DNA from: Betaproteobacteria bacterium
Lineage (GTDB): Bacteria > Pseudomonadota > Gammaproteobacteria > Burkholderiales > Burkholderiaceae
Reading direction: 5' to 3'
DNA: 8,078 nucleotides
NCBI GenBank assembly: GCA_947468785.1
Contig: CANIMS010000065.1
Span: forward strand, 1 to 8,078
The position numbers were made by a program, and so were the translations under genes. Within the stretch, counting starts at the first letter, position 1; every line of letters starts with the position of its first letter. The notes beneath the pieces were generated by a model. The model was not told the origin of the DNA, searched no databases, and worked only from the letters and a program-made list of their open reading frames with translations. Of the stretch, positions 1-7,605 are shown piece after piece.

Positions 1-1211
1 GTTTCAGAATGCTGGCTCATTGAAATAAATTTGTAATGCTCACCCTCTTCTGCTGAAGCGGTTTCCGACATGATGGCAATAATATCTTCATCAAAAATTT
101 CAGATTTTTGATCTGCCAAGGTCTTAAAGCGCGTAAACGCCTCATTAATATCTGCCTCGGCTTCCACAACAATTCCTAAGTCATGCAAACGCTGCTTGAA
201 TGCATTCCGTCCAGATAATTTACCCAAAACAATCTTATTTGCGGACCAACCTACATCTTCGGCACGCATGATTTCGTAGGTTTCACGGTTTTTCAAAATA
301 CCGTCTTGATGAATTCCAGAGGTATGTGCAAAGGCATTGGCGCCAACAACCGCTTTGTTTGGCTGTACGACAAAGCCGGTGATGTGTGAAACCATTTTAG
401 AAGCTGGAACAATTTGACTAGCATCGATATCGCAAGCCAAATCAAAATAATCCTTACGAGTCCGCAAGGCCATCACAATTTCTTCTAATGCAGTATTGCC
501 AGCCCGTTCGCCCAAGCCATTGATGGTGCACTCAATTTGCCGGGCTCCACCAATCTTCACTCCAGCTAAGGAGTTCGCAACCGCCATCCCCAAGTCGTTA
601 TGACAGTGCACAGACCAAACGGCCTTATCAGAATTAGGTACGCGAGTACGTAAGGTCTTGATGAAATCACCATACAATTCTGGTGTTGCATAACCAACAG
701 TGTCTGGGATATTAATAGTTGAAGCGCCTTCTTTAATTACCGCTTCGACTACGCGACATAAAAAATCCATTTCGGAGCGATATCCATCCTCAGCTGAAAA
801 CTCAATATCTTCTGCCAAATTTCGGGCAAATCTTATGGAGCGCTTTGCTTGTTCTAAAACCTCTTCAGGGGACATCCGCAATTTGACTGCCATATGTAAA
901 GGGCTTGTTGCCAAAAAAGCATGGATACGTTTTGCTTTGGCAGCCTTTAAGGCATCTGATGCGCGGGTAATATCCTTGTCATTCGCCCTAGCCAAAGAAC
1001 ATACGATTGAATCCTTGATTGCCGCAGCAACCGCAGAAATTGCTTGGAAGTCACCCTCTGAGCTAGCGGCAAATCCAGCTTCAATCACGTCGACCTTCAA
1101 GCGCTCAAGTTGACGGGCAATACGAACTTTTTCATCTTTCGTCATCGACGCACCAGGAGACTGCTCCCCATCACGTAAGGTGGTGTCAAAAATAATCACT
1201 TTATCGCTCAT
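1..1211 (-). CDS. leuA: 2-isopropylmalate synthase LeuA, partial (3' end beyond the left edge)
   Basis: LeuA condenses acetyl-CoA with 2-ketoisovalerate to 2-isopropylmalate, the first committed step of leucine synthesis, in the cytoplasm. I translated 403 codons from the ATG at 1211 to the left edge. The DRE-TIM catalytic barrel is visible: [13 protein letters not shown] at residues 8-20, HCHNDLG at 202-208 with metal-ligand histidines 202 and 204, NGLGERAGN at 231-239, and HTSGIHQDG at 296-304 near the linker. Family members of this type are about 510-520 residues (family knowledge), so roughly the last 110 residues, most of the leucine-sensing regulatory domain, lie outside the window. The start is supported by GGAGAG at 1222-1217, 5 nt before the ATG; an in-frame GTG directly precedes it and is less likely. 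It sits downstream of pssA behind a candidate leucine attenuator, so transcriptional control by leucine supply is inferred in addition to feedback inhibition known for the family. Confidence 0.97.
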   Translation of the reverse strand, partial: MSDKVIIFDTTLRDGEQSPGASMTKDEKVRIARQLERLKVDVIEAGFAASSEGDFQAISAVAAAIKDSIVCSLARANDKDITRASDALKAAKAKRIHAFLATSPLHMAVKLRMSPEEVLEQAKRSIRFARNLAEDIEFSAEDGYRSEMDFLCRVVEAVIKEGASTINIPDTVGYATPELYGDFIKTLRTRVPNSDKAVWSVHCHNDLGMAVANSLAGVKIGGARQIECTINGLGERAGNTALEEIVMALRTRKDYFDLACDIDASQIVPASKMVSHITGFVVQPNKAVVGANAFAHTSGIHQDGILKNRETYEIMRAEDVGWSANKIVLGKLSGRNAFKQRLHDLGIVVEAEADINEAFTRFKTLADQKSEIFDEDIIAIMSETASAEEGEHYKFISMSQHSE

Positions 1212-1264
1212 CACTACTCTCCGATTTAGATTGCTTCATTCGTTTACAGCACTATTTCAATTTC

Positions 1265-1295
1265 AAAAAACAAAAACCCCAGCAATTTGCTGGGG
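1265..1295 (-). terminator. Intrinsic terminator of the leuA attenuator
   Basis: Read on the minus strand, CCCCAGCA and TGCTGGGG form a perfect 8-bp GC-rich stem around a 3-nt AAT loop (1295-1277). It is followed at once by TTTTTGTTTTTT (1276-1265). This is a textbook rho-independent terminator, and it works only on the minus strand because the plus-strand side of the hairpin has no T-run. It lies between pssA and leuA, 53 nt before the leuA start codon, with no other gene end for it to serve except pssA. Two readings are possible: a plain operon terminator after pssA, or the terminator arm of an attenuator. The Leu-rich leader ORF and the competing helix upstream favour the second. Confidence 0.92.
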
Positions 1296-1369
1296 CTGGT
1301 ATGTGGTGGTTAATGATTTATTGAGATCTCATCAACTCAGGCCTTACCCGCCCCAAGCTCAAGGCTTAG
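1290..1369 (-). promoter_or_regulatory. Leucine attenuator: pause hairpin and antiterminator helices
   Basis: Two mutually exclusive helices precede the terminator on the minus strand. Hairpin 1:2 is CTAAGC (1369-1364) with GCTTGG (1358-1353), six pairs including one G-U, loop CTTGA. The antiterminator 2:3 is TTGGGGCGGGT (1356-1346) with ACCAGCCCCAG (1300-1290), ten pairs including one G-U and interrupted by a single G/A mismatch, enclosing 45 nt. It uses the 5' arm of the terminator (CCCCAG), so both cannot form. Arm 2 overlaps Leu20 through Gly23 of the leader ORF. A ribosome stalled at Leu11-Leu14 would cover arm 1 and release arm 2; one at the stop codon would cover arm 2. The pairings are seen in the sequence; the regulatory logic is inferred from enterobacterial leu attenuation. 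Confidence 0.78.
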
Positions 1370-1414
1370 TGCTAGTAGAAGCAGGCTAGATAAAGGTGAG
1401 AAATTCATTAACAT
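1337..1414 (-). CDS. leuL: leu leader peptide (candidate, 25 aa)
   Basis: A 25-codon ORF runs from ATG at 1414 to TGA at 1339-1337 in the pssA-leuA gap. Nine of its codons are Leu (positions 2, 8, 11-14, 16, 18 and 20), including the run CTG CTT CTA CTA at 1384-1373. The peptide starts MLMNFSPLSS and ends GAGKA. Such codon bias in a tiny ORF directly before a terminator and leuA is the hallmark of a leucine leader peptide whose translation, not product, matters. A second in-frame ATG lies at 1408. Neither has a clear Shine-Dalgarno. The first ATG is 28 nt past the pssA stop, so reinitiation by ribosomes leaving pssA is possible; a TATATT at 1426-1421 could instead give a nearly leaderless transcript. 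A longer in-frame reading from 1522 overlaps the pssA coding region and is probably not used. Confidence 0.8.
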   Translation of the reverse strand: MLMNFSPLSSLLLLALSLELGAGKA

Positions 1415-1420
1415 GGATTT

Positions 1421-1426
1421 AATATA
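1421..1426 (-). promoter_or_regulatory. Possible -10 element for the leuA leader transcript
   Basis: TATATT on the minus strand lies just after the pssA stop codon, 6 nt before the first ATG of the leader ORF. If used as a sigma70 -10 box, transcription would begin at or within a base or two of that ATG. The -35 match is poor: with 17-18 nt spacing the hexamers are TAGCTA or TTAGCT. The sequence could equally be chance in an AT-rich spacer, with leuA served by read-through from pssA or a promoter inside pssA. Confidence 0.3.
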
Positions 1427-1442
1427 ACCCAAAAAACAAAAA

Positions 1443-2306
1443 TTAGCTAAAACGCTTACCGCTGAGGCGCTCCCAGGCCCAAACGATATAGCCTGAGACG
1501 GAATAGACCACAAATAAGCCAAAAAGGGTCAATGGGGGGTTAGATGAAATCAATACAAAGGTCAAAATCAGAAGGACCATCACACCAAATGGCACCCGGT
1601 AACGGACATCCAATGCTTTGCCACTATAAAAACGGGCATTAGAAACCATTGTGAGGCCAGCATAAACAGCAATAAAGAAGGTTATCCAAGGAATGGCAGT
1701 ATCTCGAACGGGAATCTTATTGTCATCTGCCAACCATATAAAGCCAGCCATTAATGAACCTGCTGCCGGACTTGGCAAGCCTTGGAAGAATTTTTTATCT
1801 ACCACGCCAGTATTCACATTGAAGCGGGCTAATCTCAAAGCCGCTCCTGCACAATAAGTAAAAGCAGCTAACCAGCCCCATTTACCTAAATCCTTGAGGG
1901 CCCATTCGTATGCAACTAATGCGGGTGCTACACCGAAAGAAACCATATCTGCCAGTGAATCATATTGCTCACCAAAAGCACTTTGAGTATTCGTCATCCG
2001 GGCAACACGCCCATCCATGCCATCTAGCACTAGGGAAGCAAAGATCGCAATCGCAGCGACCTCAAACTGATGATTCATTGCATTGACAATCGCAAAGAAA
2101 CCACAAAATAAGGCTGCTGTTGTAAATGCGTTTGGCAATAAATAAATACCCTTGCTGCGTAAGCGAGGTTTTTGAGGATGTAACTCTTCTACTTCGTAAT
2201 CGACGCCATCACCAAGCTCTTCTACCCAATCATCTGACGAGCGATCTGAGCGTGAGTGGGCAAGACGACTACGATCAATGCGGCCACGACGGCGAAATGT
2301 TGGCAA
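1443..2306 (-). CDS. pssA: CDP-diacylglycerol--serine O-phosphatidyltransferase (phosphatidylserine synthase)
   Basis: This integral membrane enzyme makes phosphatidylserine from CDP-diacylglycerol and L-serine, the step before Psd. The 287-residue product carries the CDP-alcohol phosphatidyltransferase signature DG-x2-AR-x8-G-x3-D-x3-D: D98, G99, A102, R103, G112, D116 and D120 are all present. About the first 50 residues are charged and Arg-rich, presumably cytoplasmic. Several hydrophobic helices follow (roughly 56-75, 81-95, 143-160, 203-222, 238-255, 259-276), as expected for the multi-pass type found in Bacillus and many proteobacteria rather than the E. coli phospholipase D-like PssA. 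The start codon is TTG (2306-2304); AGGA at 2315-2312, 5 nt upstream, supports it, and no in-frame ATG occurs until residue 77, inside the membrane domain. It begins 27 nt after the psd stop, so the two phospholipid genes are almost certainly cotranscribed. Confidence 0.95.
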   Translation of the reverse strand: MPTFRRRGRIDRSRLAHSRSDRSSDDWVEELGDGVDYEVEELHPQKPRLRSKGIYLLPNAFTTAALFCGFFAIVNAMNHQFEVAAIAIFASLVLDGMDGRVARMTNTQSAFGEQYDSLADMVSFGVAPALVAYEWALKDLGKWGWLAAFTYCAGAALRLARFNVNTGVVDKKFFQGLPSPAAGSLMAGFIWLADDNKIPVRDTAIPWITFFIAVYAGLTMVSNARFYSGKALDVRYRVPFGVMVLLILTFVLISSNPPLTLFGLFVVYSVSGYIVWAWERLSGKRFS

Positions 2307-2333
2307 AATCGTCCTAGTAAAAGTGAGATCGAA

Positions 2334-2981
2334 TTAATCTAAACCTGGCAAACGAGCCAAGGCAGTATTGGTAGCAAATACTTTATCACCAACGCTTACC
2401 AAAGGTTCAGCAGTGAGTGGCAAATAAACATCAACCCGAGATCCGAAGCGAATAAAGCCATAACGCTCTCCGGCTTTCAGTCGGTCTCCAACATGGATAT
2501 AGCAAAGAATTCGGCGAGCAATTAAGCCAGCTACCTGCACTAAGGTCACAATTTGACCGTTAGCATCAATCACAACTGCGTTACGCTCATTCTCTGTTGA
2601 TGCTTTATCTAAATCGGCATTGACAAACTTACCAGGGAAATATTGAATTTCTTTTACCAAACCATTGACCGCACTTCGATTCGAGTGCACGTTAAAGACA
2701 TTCATGAAAACGCTAATTTTGAGCGCCTCACGTCCGGCATAAGGATCATTAGCTTTTGCTACGACCACGATACGACCATCTGCTGGAGATAAAACCAAAT
2801 CACGACCCATGGCAGGAATACGCTGTGGATCACGAAAAAACTGCAGAACAAAAATGAAAATGATCCAAATTGGCCAGGACCAAGCAATGCCGCCAAGGTA
2901 ATGGACTAAAAGAGCAATGAACCCCACCAGAGCCAGATAGGGCCAACCTTCTTTCGCAATAATGGGGTGTGGATACATCAT
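2334..2981 (-). CDS. psd: Phosphatidylserine decarboxylase proenzyme
   Basis: Psd decarboxylates phosphatidylserine to phosphatidylethanolamine at the inner membrane and uses a pyruvoyl group made by self-cleavage. The 215-residue product belongs to the short form of the family. The N-terminus has two hydrophobic stretches (about 14-30 and 34-49) for membrane attachment. SPADG (65-69, D68) and NVHSNR (97-102, H99) carry the conserved Asp and His, and [12 protein letters not shown] (177-188) holds the cleavage site between G180 and S181, giving a large beta chain and a 35-residue alpha chain with pyruvoyl from S181. The gene starts with two adjacent ATGs (2981 and 2978); the nearest purine-rich site, AAAGG at 2998-2994, is 12 nt upstream, so either start is possible. 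It follows ilvC by 40 nt and precedes pssA by 27 nt, with no terminator between them. Confidence 0.96.
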   Translation of the reverse strand: MMYPHPIIAKEGWPYLALVGFIALLVHYLGGIAWSWPIWIIFIFVLQFFRDPQRIPAMGRDLVLSPADGRIVVVAKANDPYAGREALKISVFMNVFNVHSNRSAVNGLVKEIQYFPGKFVNADLDKASTENERNAVVIDANGQIVTLVQVAGLIARRILCYIHVGDRLKAGERYGFIRFGSRVDVYLPLTAEPLVSVGDKVFATNTALARLPGLD

Positions 2982-3021
2982 TTTTATTCTGAGCCTTTAA
3001 TTAATGCAACAAATACATTGA

Positions 3022-4083
<1,062 letters not shown>

Positions 4084-4092
4084 TTAAAAAAA

Positions 4093-4584
4093 TTACACTT
4101 TCAAAATTCGTTCGCCACGACCAATGCCAGATCCACCCGAGCGGACAGTTTCTAGGATTGATGCACGGTCAATAGAATCAATAAATGCGTCTAGTTTGGC
4201 ACTATCCCCTGTAAGCTCAATGGTGTAACTTTTATCAGTTACATCAATAATGCGGCCACGGAAGATGTCGGTAGTGCGCTTTAATTCTTCACGTTCTTTT
4301 CCTACAGCACGAACCTTAATCATCATCAGCTCACGCTCGATGTGAGGTCCTTCACTCAAATCAAATACCTTAACAACCTCCACTAAGCGATTTAAATGCT
4401 TGGTGATTTGCTCAATCACATCATCAGAACCGATAGTGACAATGGTCATACGGGATAAAGAAGGATCTTCTGTAGGTGCAACACTTAAAGTTTCGATGTT
4501 GTATCCACGTGCAGAGAAAAGACCTACTACTCGAGATAAAGCGCCCGGCTCGTTTTCAATCAAAACGGAAATAATATGTCGCAT
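4093..4584 (-). CDS. ilvN: Acetolactate synthase small (regulatory) subunit
   Basis: This is the regulatory subunit that activates the large subunit and confers valine feedback inhibition. The 163 residues match the longer IlvH type of E. coli isozyme III rather than the short E. coli IlvN. An N-terminal ACT domain (about 2-76) contains ENEPGALSRVVGLF (10-23), with N11, G14 and S17, residues known to matter for valine binding and sensitivity in E. coli IlvH, so normal valine inhibition is expected. The C-terminal domain (about 80-160) contains the conserved FRGRIIDVT segment (108-116). Its ATG overlaps the ilvB stop by one base (TAATG at 4586-4582), with GAGGA at 4595-4591, 6 nt upstream, which implies translational coupling and balanced subunit synthesis. 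The name ilvH would be equally valid. Confidence 0.97.
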   Translation of the reverse strand: MRHIISVLIENEPGALSRVVGLFSARGYNIETLSVAPTEDPSLSRMTIVTIGSDDVIEQITKHLNRLVEVVKVFDLSEGPHIERELMMIKVRAVGKEREELKRTTDIFRGRIIDVTDKSYTIELTGDSAKLDAFIDSIDRASILETVRSGGSGIGRGERILKV

Positions 4585-6371
4585 TACAGATCCTCACTAC
4601 CCAACAGCATTTCGGTAATACCTTTGCCTGCTTGAACCATAGGCCAAACGTTTTCTTCTGGGTCTGTTTGGAAATCCATAAATACAGTGCGATCTTTTAA
4701 GCGAATAGCTTCTTTGAGCGCCCCTTCAACATCAGACTTCTTCTCGATCCGCATACCGACGTGTCCAAAGGCCTCTGCCAACTTCACAAAGTCAGGTAAA
4801 GAATCCATGTACGAGCTGGAATATCGCTTGTTATAAGTAAGCTCTTGCCACTGGCGAACCATACCCAAATAGCGGTTATTCAAAGAAACGATTTTGACTG
4901 GTGTGTTGTACTGCTTACAAGTAGACAACTCTTGAATACACATCTGGATTGAACCTTCGCCAGTAATAGCAAAAACATCCTTGTCCGGAAATGCCTTCTT
5001 GATGCCCATTGCGTATGGCAAACCAACACCCATGGTGCCAAGACCGCCAGAGTTAATCCAACGACGTGGCTTATCAAATTTATAGAACTGAGCAGCCCAC
5101 ATCTGATGCTGTCCTACATCTGAAGTAATGAAGGCATCGCCACCTGTGAGCTCCCATAATTTTTGAACGACATACTGAGGCTTCACAATTTGCGATGATT
5201 CATCGTACTTTAGGCAATCTTTTTTGCGCCATTCGTTAATCTGATCCCACCATGCAGCCAACTTGCTGTCATTTTTAAGGGGGCCAGACACTTTCAATTG
5301 AGCAGTCATTTCCTGCAATACTTCTTTGAGATTGCCCACGATAGGAACATCTACCTTCACTCGCTTAGAAATAACGGAAGGGTCGATATCAATATGAATA
5401 ATTTTGCGTGGATGGCTAGCAAAGTGAGATGTGTTGCCAATCACGCGATCGTCAAAGCGTGCGCCAATAGCGATCAACACATCACTGTGTTGCATTGCCA
5501 TATTGGCTTCATATGTTCCGTGCATGCCCAACATGCCAACAAACTGCGGACTAGTTCCAGGAAAACCGCCCAAGCCCATTAAGGTATTGGTAACTGGATA
5601 GCCTAATAATTCTGCAAATTCTTTGAGCTCAGGTGCAGCGTCAGCCAAAATGACACCACCGCCGGTATAGATATATGGGCGCTCTGCTTCTTGCAGCAAA
5701 GAAACCGCTTTACGAATTTGTCCGCTATGACCCTTGACTACTGGGTTATAGGAACGCATCTCTAAAGTTTCTGGATAGACAAAAGGTCCCTTAGCAGCAG
5801 AGACATCCTTAGGGATATCAATTAATACTGGACCAGGACGTCCAGTCTGCGCAATATGAAAGGCCTTCTTTAAGACCAGCGGTAAATCTTTTACATCCTT
5901 CACGAGGAAGTTGTGCTTCACCACAGGACGCGTAATACCAACGGTATCTGCTTCTTGGAATGCATCCTCTCCGATAGCATACGTCGGCACGTTACCGCTA
6001 ATGATCACCATTGGGATGGAGTCTGTGTAAGCAGTAGCAATCCCAGTAACGGCATTCGTTACACCGGGGCCAGAGGTTACTAAGGCAACGCCAACTTTTC
6101 CAGTTGCGCGTGCATAACCATCGGCCGCATGGACGGCTGCTTGTTCATGACGAACCAAAATATGTTCGAACTTATCTTGCTTAAAAATTTCATCGTAAAT
6201 AAAGAGTACGGAACCGCCTGGGTAACCCCAAACATATTCAACACCTTCTTTATGCAATGCTTTAACCAGCATTTCAGCGCCAATCATCTCTGGAGGCGCT
6301 TCTGCGGTATTTGGATTTGATGAGTCTTTGTTAGCTTTAGTAGCTAAAAATTCGGCGCTGCTTGTATTCAT
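4584..6371 (-). CDS. ilvB: Acetolactate synthase large (catalytic) subunit
   Basis: This ThDP-, FAD- and Mg2+-dependent enzyme makes acetolactate from two pyruvates, or acetohydroxybutyrate from pyruvate and 2-ketobutyrate, the first common step of branched-chain amino acid synthesis. The product is 595 residues. The PYR domain (about 28-195) has GYPGGSV (49-55) and RHEQAAVHAADGYAR (74-88) with the ThDP-activating E76. The central FAD domain spans about 210-350 (IGARFDDRV at 302-310). The PP domain (about 400-560) has the ThDP/Mg2+ motif as GEGS (471-474) through NN (498-499), with Glu where most of the family has Asp (GDG). About 27 Ser/Asn/Ala-rich residues precede the conserved MIGAEMLVKAL start region, an extension relative to E. 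coli IlvI. The upstream ATG at 6371 is backed by AAGGA at 6385-6381, 9 nt away. First gene of the ilv-psd-pssA cluster. Confidence 0.97.
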   Translation of the reverse strand: MNTSSAEFLATKANKDSSNPNTAEAPPEMIGAEMLVKALHKEGVEYVWGYPGGSVLFIYDEIFKQDKFEHILVRHEQAAVHAADGYARATGKVGVALVTSGPGVTNAVTGIATAYTDSIPMVIISGNVPTYAIGEDAFQEADTVGITRPVVKHNFLVKDVKDLPLVLKKAFHIAQTGRPGPVLIDIPKDVSAAKGPFVYPETLEMRSYNPVVKGHSGQIRKAVSLLQEAERPYIYTGGGVILADAAPELKEFAELLGYPVTNTLMGLGGFPGTSPQFVGMLGMHGTYEANMAMQHSDVLIAIGARFDDRVIGNTSHFASHPRKIIHIDIDPSVISKRVKVDVPIVGNLKEVLQEMTAQLKVSGPLKNDSKLAAWWDQINEWRKKDCLKYDESSQIVKPQYVVQKLWELTGGDAFITSDVGQHQMWAAQFYKFDKPRRWINSGGLGTMGVGLPYAMGIKKAFPDKDVFAITGEGSIQMCIQELSTCKQYNTPVKIVSLNNRYLGMVRQWQELTYNKRYSSSYMDSLPDFVKLAEAFGHVGMRIEKKSDVEGALKEAIRLKDRTVFMDFQTDPEENVWPMVQAGKGITEMLLGSEDL

Positions 6372-6387
6372 TTTCTTTCGTCCTTTG

Positions 6388-6407
6388 CAATTTTCGGCAA
6401 AAAATTG
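6388..6407 (-). promoter_or_regulatory. Hairpin next to the ilvB ribosome-binding site
   Basis: CAATTTT and AAAATTG form a perfect 7-bp inverted repeat around a 6-nt loop. In the ilvB mRNA the stem ends 2 nt before the AAGGA ribosome-binding site (6385-6381). It is AT-rich and so weak, and it has no T-run that would make it a terminator. It could set access to the ribosome-binding site or protect the mRNA; it could also be chance. No function is shown by the sequence alone. Confidence 0.35.
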
Positions 6408-6504
6408 ATTGGTCTGTTCTGTCTCTTGCTTTTGGCCCGAGTTCGAACGGCGCTGCTACCGGAAAAACCACTTCGTAAATGAGAATCTAGGTAGTAAGCC
6501 CTAT

Positions 6505-6534
6505 ATTCTATAGCAATCCCCTAAAATGGCTCAA
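6505..6534 (-). promoter_or_regulatory. Candidate sigma70 promoter of the ilvB operon
   Basis: On the minus strand TTGAGC (6534-6529) serves as a -35 box. It is followed by TATAGAAT (6512-6505), which can be read as TATAGA at 16-nt or TAGAAT at 18-nt spacing. Transcription would start near 6498-6500, giving a leader of about 125-130 nt before ilvB. The -10 lies in a perfect dyad, CTATA-TTC-TATAG (6501-6513 on the plus strand), so an AT-rich -10-like element faces the sigma-factor gene too, though no good -35 is seen in that direction. The remaining 6372-6563 intergenic sequence shows no ATG-started leader ORF on the minus strand and no terminator. Confidence 0.6.
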
Positions 6535-6563
6535 TTCTCACCGATTCAGGTCTAATCGATTGC

Positions 6564-7133
6564 ATGGCATCAGCCCAAGAACTATCTGACTTTCTGAGCA
6601 GCATCGAGCAGCGCGCCTTTAAGCAAGCGGTCTACGCCGTCCGTGACGATGACGCAGCACTCGATATCGTTCAGGACGCCATGATCAAATTGGCTGAAAA
6701 ATATGGCGATCGGCCAGCAGCAGAGCTACCTCTGGTTTTTACACGAATCCTTCAAAATCGTATTCATGATTGGTTCAGACGTCAAAAGGTTCGAAATACC
6801 TGGGTTACTCTATTCTCAAATATGGGTAAGAAATCGGATGAAAACGACGATTTTGACCCCTTAGAGTCACTTTCAGCGCCTGATGAGAGTCAAATTCACC
6901 AAGATGGTGCTCAAAAACTAGAACAAAGTCAGCTTTTACAGGCTTTGGAGTCAGAAATATCGAAATTACCTGTACGTCAACGAGAAGCCTTCCTAATGCG
7001 TTATTGGGATGAGCTGAGCATTACTGAAACTGCCAAAGCAATGAGTTGTAGCGAAGGTAGCGTCAAAACGCACTGTTCTAGGGCTACCCAAGCCCTAGCT
7101 AAAGCATTGAAATTAAAAGGAATTACGCTGTGA
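6564..7133 (+). CDS. RNA polymerase sigma factor, ECF-like sigma70 family
   Basis: A 189-residue protein with the two domains of an extracytoplasmic-function sigma factor. Region 2 (about 16-82) includes DIVQDAMIKLAEKY (34-47), the core-binding and -10 recognition segment, ending in the basic stretch WFRRQKVR (70-77). An acidic, poorly conserved linker follows (about 89-112). Region 4 (about 127-182) includes KLPVRQREAFLMRYWDELS (134-152) and a helix-turn-helix around ITETAKAMSCSEGSVKTHCSRA (153-174), which reads the -35. There is no region 1.1 or 3. Only one ATG is available after the in-frame stop at 6522-6524; the CAGG at 6547-6550 is 13 nt upstream, so the ribosome-binding site is poor. 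It is divergent from ilvB, and its stop overlaps the next start by 4 nt, so the two proteins are probably coupled. The regulon and inducing signal cannot be told from sequence. Confidence 0.93.
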   Translation: MASAQELSDFLSSIEQRAFKQAVYAVRDDDAALDIVQDAMIKLAEKYGDRPAAELPLVFTRILQNRIHDWFRRQKVRNTWVTLFSNMGKKSDENDDFDPLESLSAPDESQIHQDGAQKLEQSQLLQALESEISKLPVRQREAFLMRYWDELSITETAKAMSCSEGSVKTHCSRATQALAKALKLKGITL

Positions 7134-7588
7134 AACACCTAAATGATCAACTAGACCAGACGCAAGCCGACCAATTTGGCAAGGCTAGTGCTGCCCTGCT
7201 CCGAAGCGGCGCCCTTTCAAAAGAAATCAAAGACCGTCTCTATGCAGCTCGCATGAAAGCGATTGCACTCAAAAAGCCTGAAGCGCTGCGAGTTCAAAAA
7301 CGGGCTTTGGCTAGCTCTACTGGAAACTGGGGCTCTGGATCGTCCAATGGTGTTTGGGACACCCTTGGATGGCTTGCACCGCTGGCAGTATTAGTTTTTG
7401 GTCTGATTGGTATTGCACAGTGGCAAGGCGACTCCAGAATTAATGACATCGCCGAAGTCGATGCCGCACTTTTAAGTGATGATGTTCCACCAGATGCTTA
7501 TGCTGATAGCGGATTCATGGCCTTCTTAAAAAATGGCCCACTCTCTGACTCCAGTAAGGATTCAACTGATTCAGTACAAAGCAAATAA
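7130..7588 (+). CDS. DUF3619 family single-pass membrane protein, candidate anti-sigma factor
   Basis: A 152-residue protein that I assign to DUF3619 from sequence character and its position after a Burkholderiales sigma factor. The start is GTG at 7130, which overlaps the sigma stop codon (GTGA), with AAGGA at 7117-7121, 8 nt upstream. The N-terminal 60 residues are hydrophilic and helical-looking, rich in Lys, Arg and Ala. A Gly/Ser linker (about 62-74) leads to one membrane helix at about 79-97 (LGWLAPLAVLVFGLIGIAQW). About 55 acidic, Ser/Asp-rich residues follow, with the pattern LLSDDVPPDAYADSGFMAFL (114-133). This topology (cytoplasmic N-domain, one helix, periplasmic tail) and the coupling to a sigma gene fit an anti-sigma factor. 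However, there are no cysteines, so it is not a zinc-binding (ZAS) type. The function is inferred from context only. Confidence 0.85.
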   Translation: MKHLNDQLDQTQADQFGKASAALLRSGALSKEIKDRLYAARMKAIALKKPEALRVQKRALASSTGNWGSGSSNGVWDTLGWLAPLAVLVFGLIGIAQWQGDSRINDIAEVDAALLSDDVPPDAYADSGFMAFLKNGPLSDSSKDSTDSVQSK

Positions 7589-7605
7589 TTCAAAAGCTCT
7601 GCCGA

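Noticed and set aside
700..1113. Open frame of 137 codons on the plus strand
   Set aside because: It lies entirely antisense to the conserved catalytic domain of leuA, has no recognisable domain, and low-complexity Ser/Ala content typical of a shadow frame.
1201..1239. 12-codon frame (ATG at 1239) overlapping the leuA start
   Set aside because: It has no ribosome-binding site or amino-acid bias; it is likely chance and the leuA ATG has its own good GGAGAG site.
1322..1331. Perfect 10-nt palindrome TGAGATCTCA in the attenuator loop
   Set aside because: It cannot fold into a hairpin with a loop and takes no part in the competing helices; no protein site is recognised.
1180..1389. Plus-strand open frame of 69 codons across the pssA-leuA gap
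   Set aside because: It is antisense to the attenuator; its composition is explained by the hairpin and Leu codons on the minus strand.
5298..5582. Plus-strand open frame of 94 codons opposite ilvB
   Set aside because: It is a shadow of strongly conserved ilvB coding sequence with no domain or ribosome-binding site of note.
6441..6448. GTTCGAAC palindrome, considered as a tRNA T-loop or operator
   Set aside because: No cloverleaf can be built around it, and an 8-bp palindrome alone is too common to call an operator.
6372..6471. GTG-started frame before ilvB beginning with Val-Val, considered as an ilv leader peptide
   Set aside because: It has no ribosome-binding site, only three Val codons near the start, no terminator downstream, and runs on into the ilvB start without the form of an attenuator.
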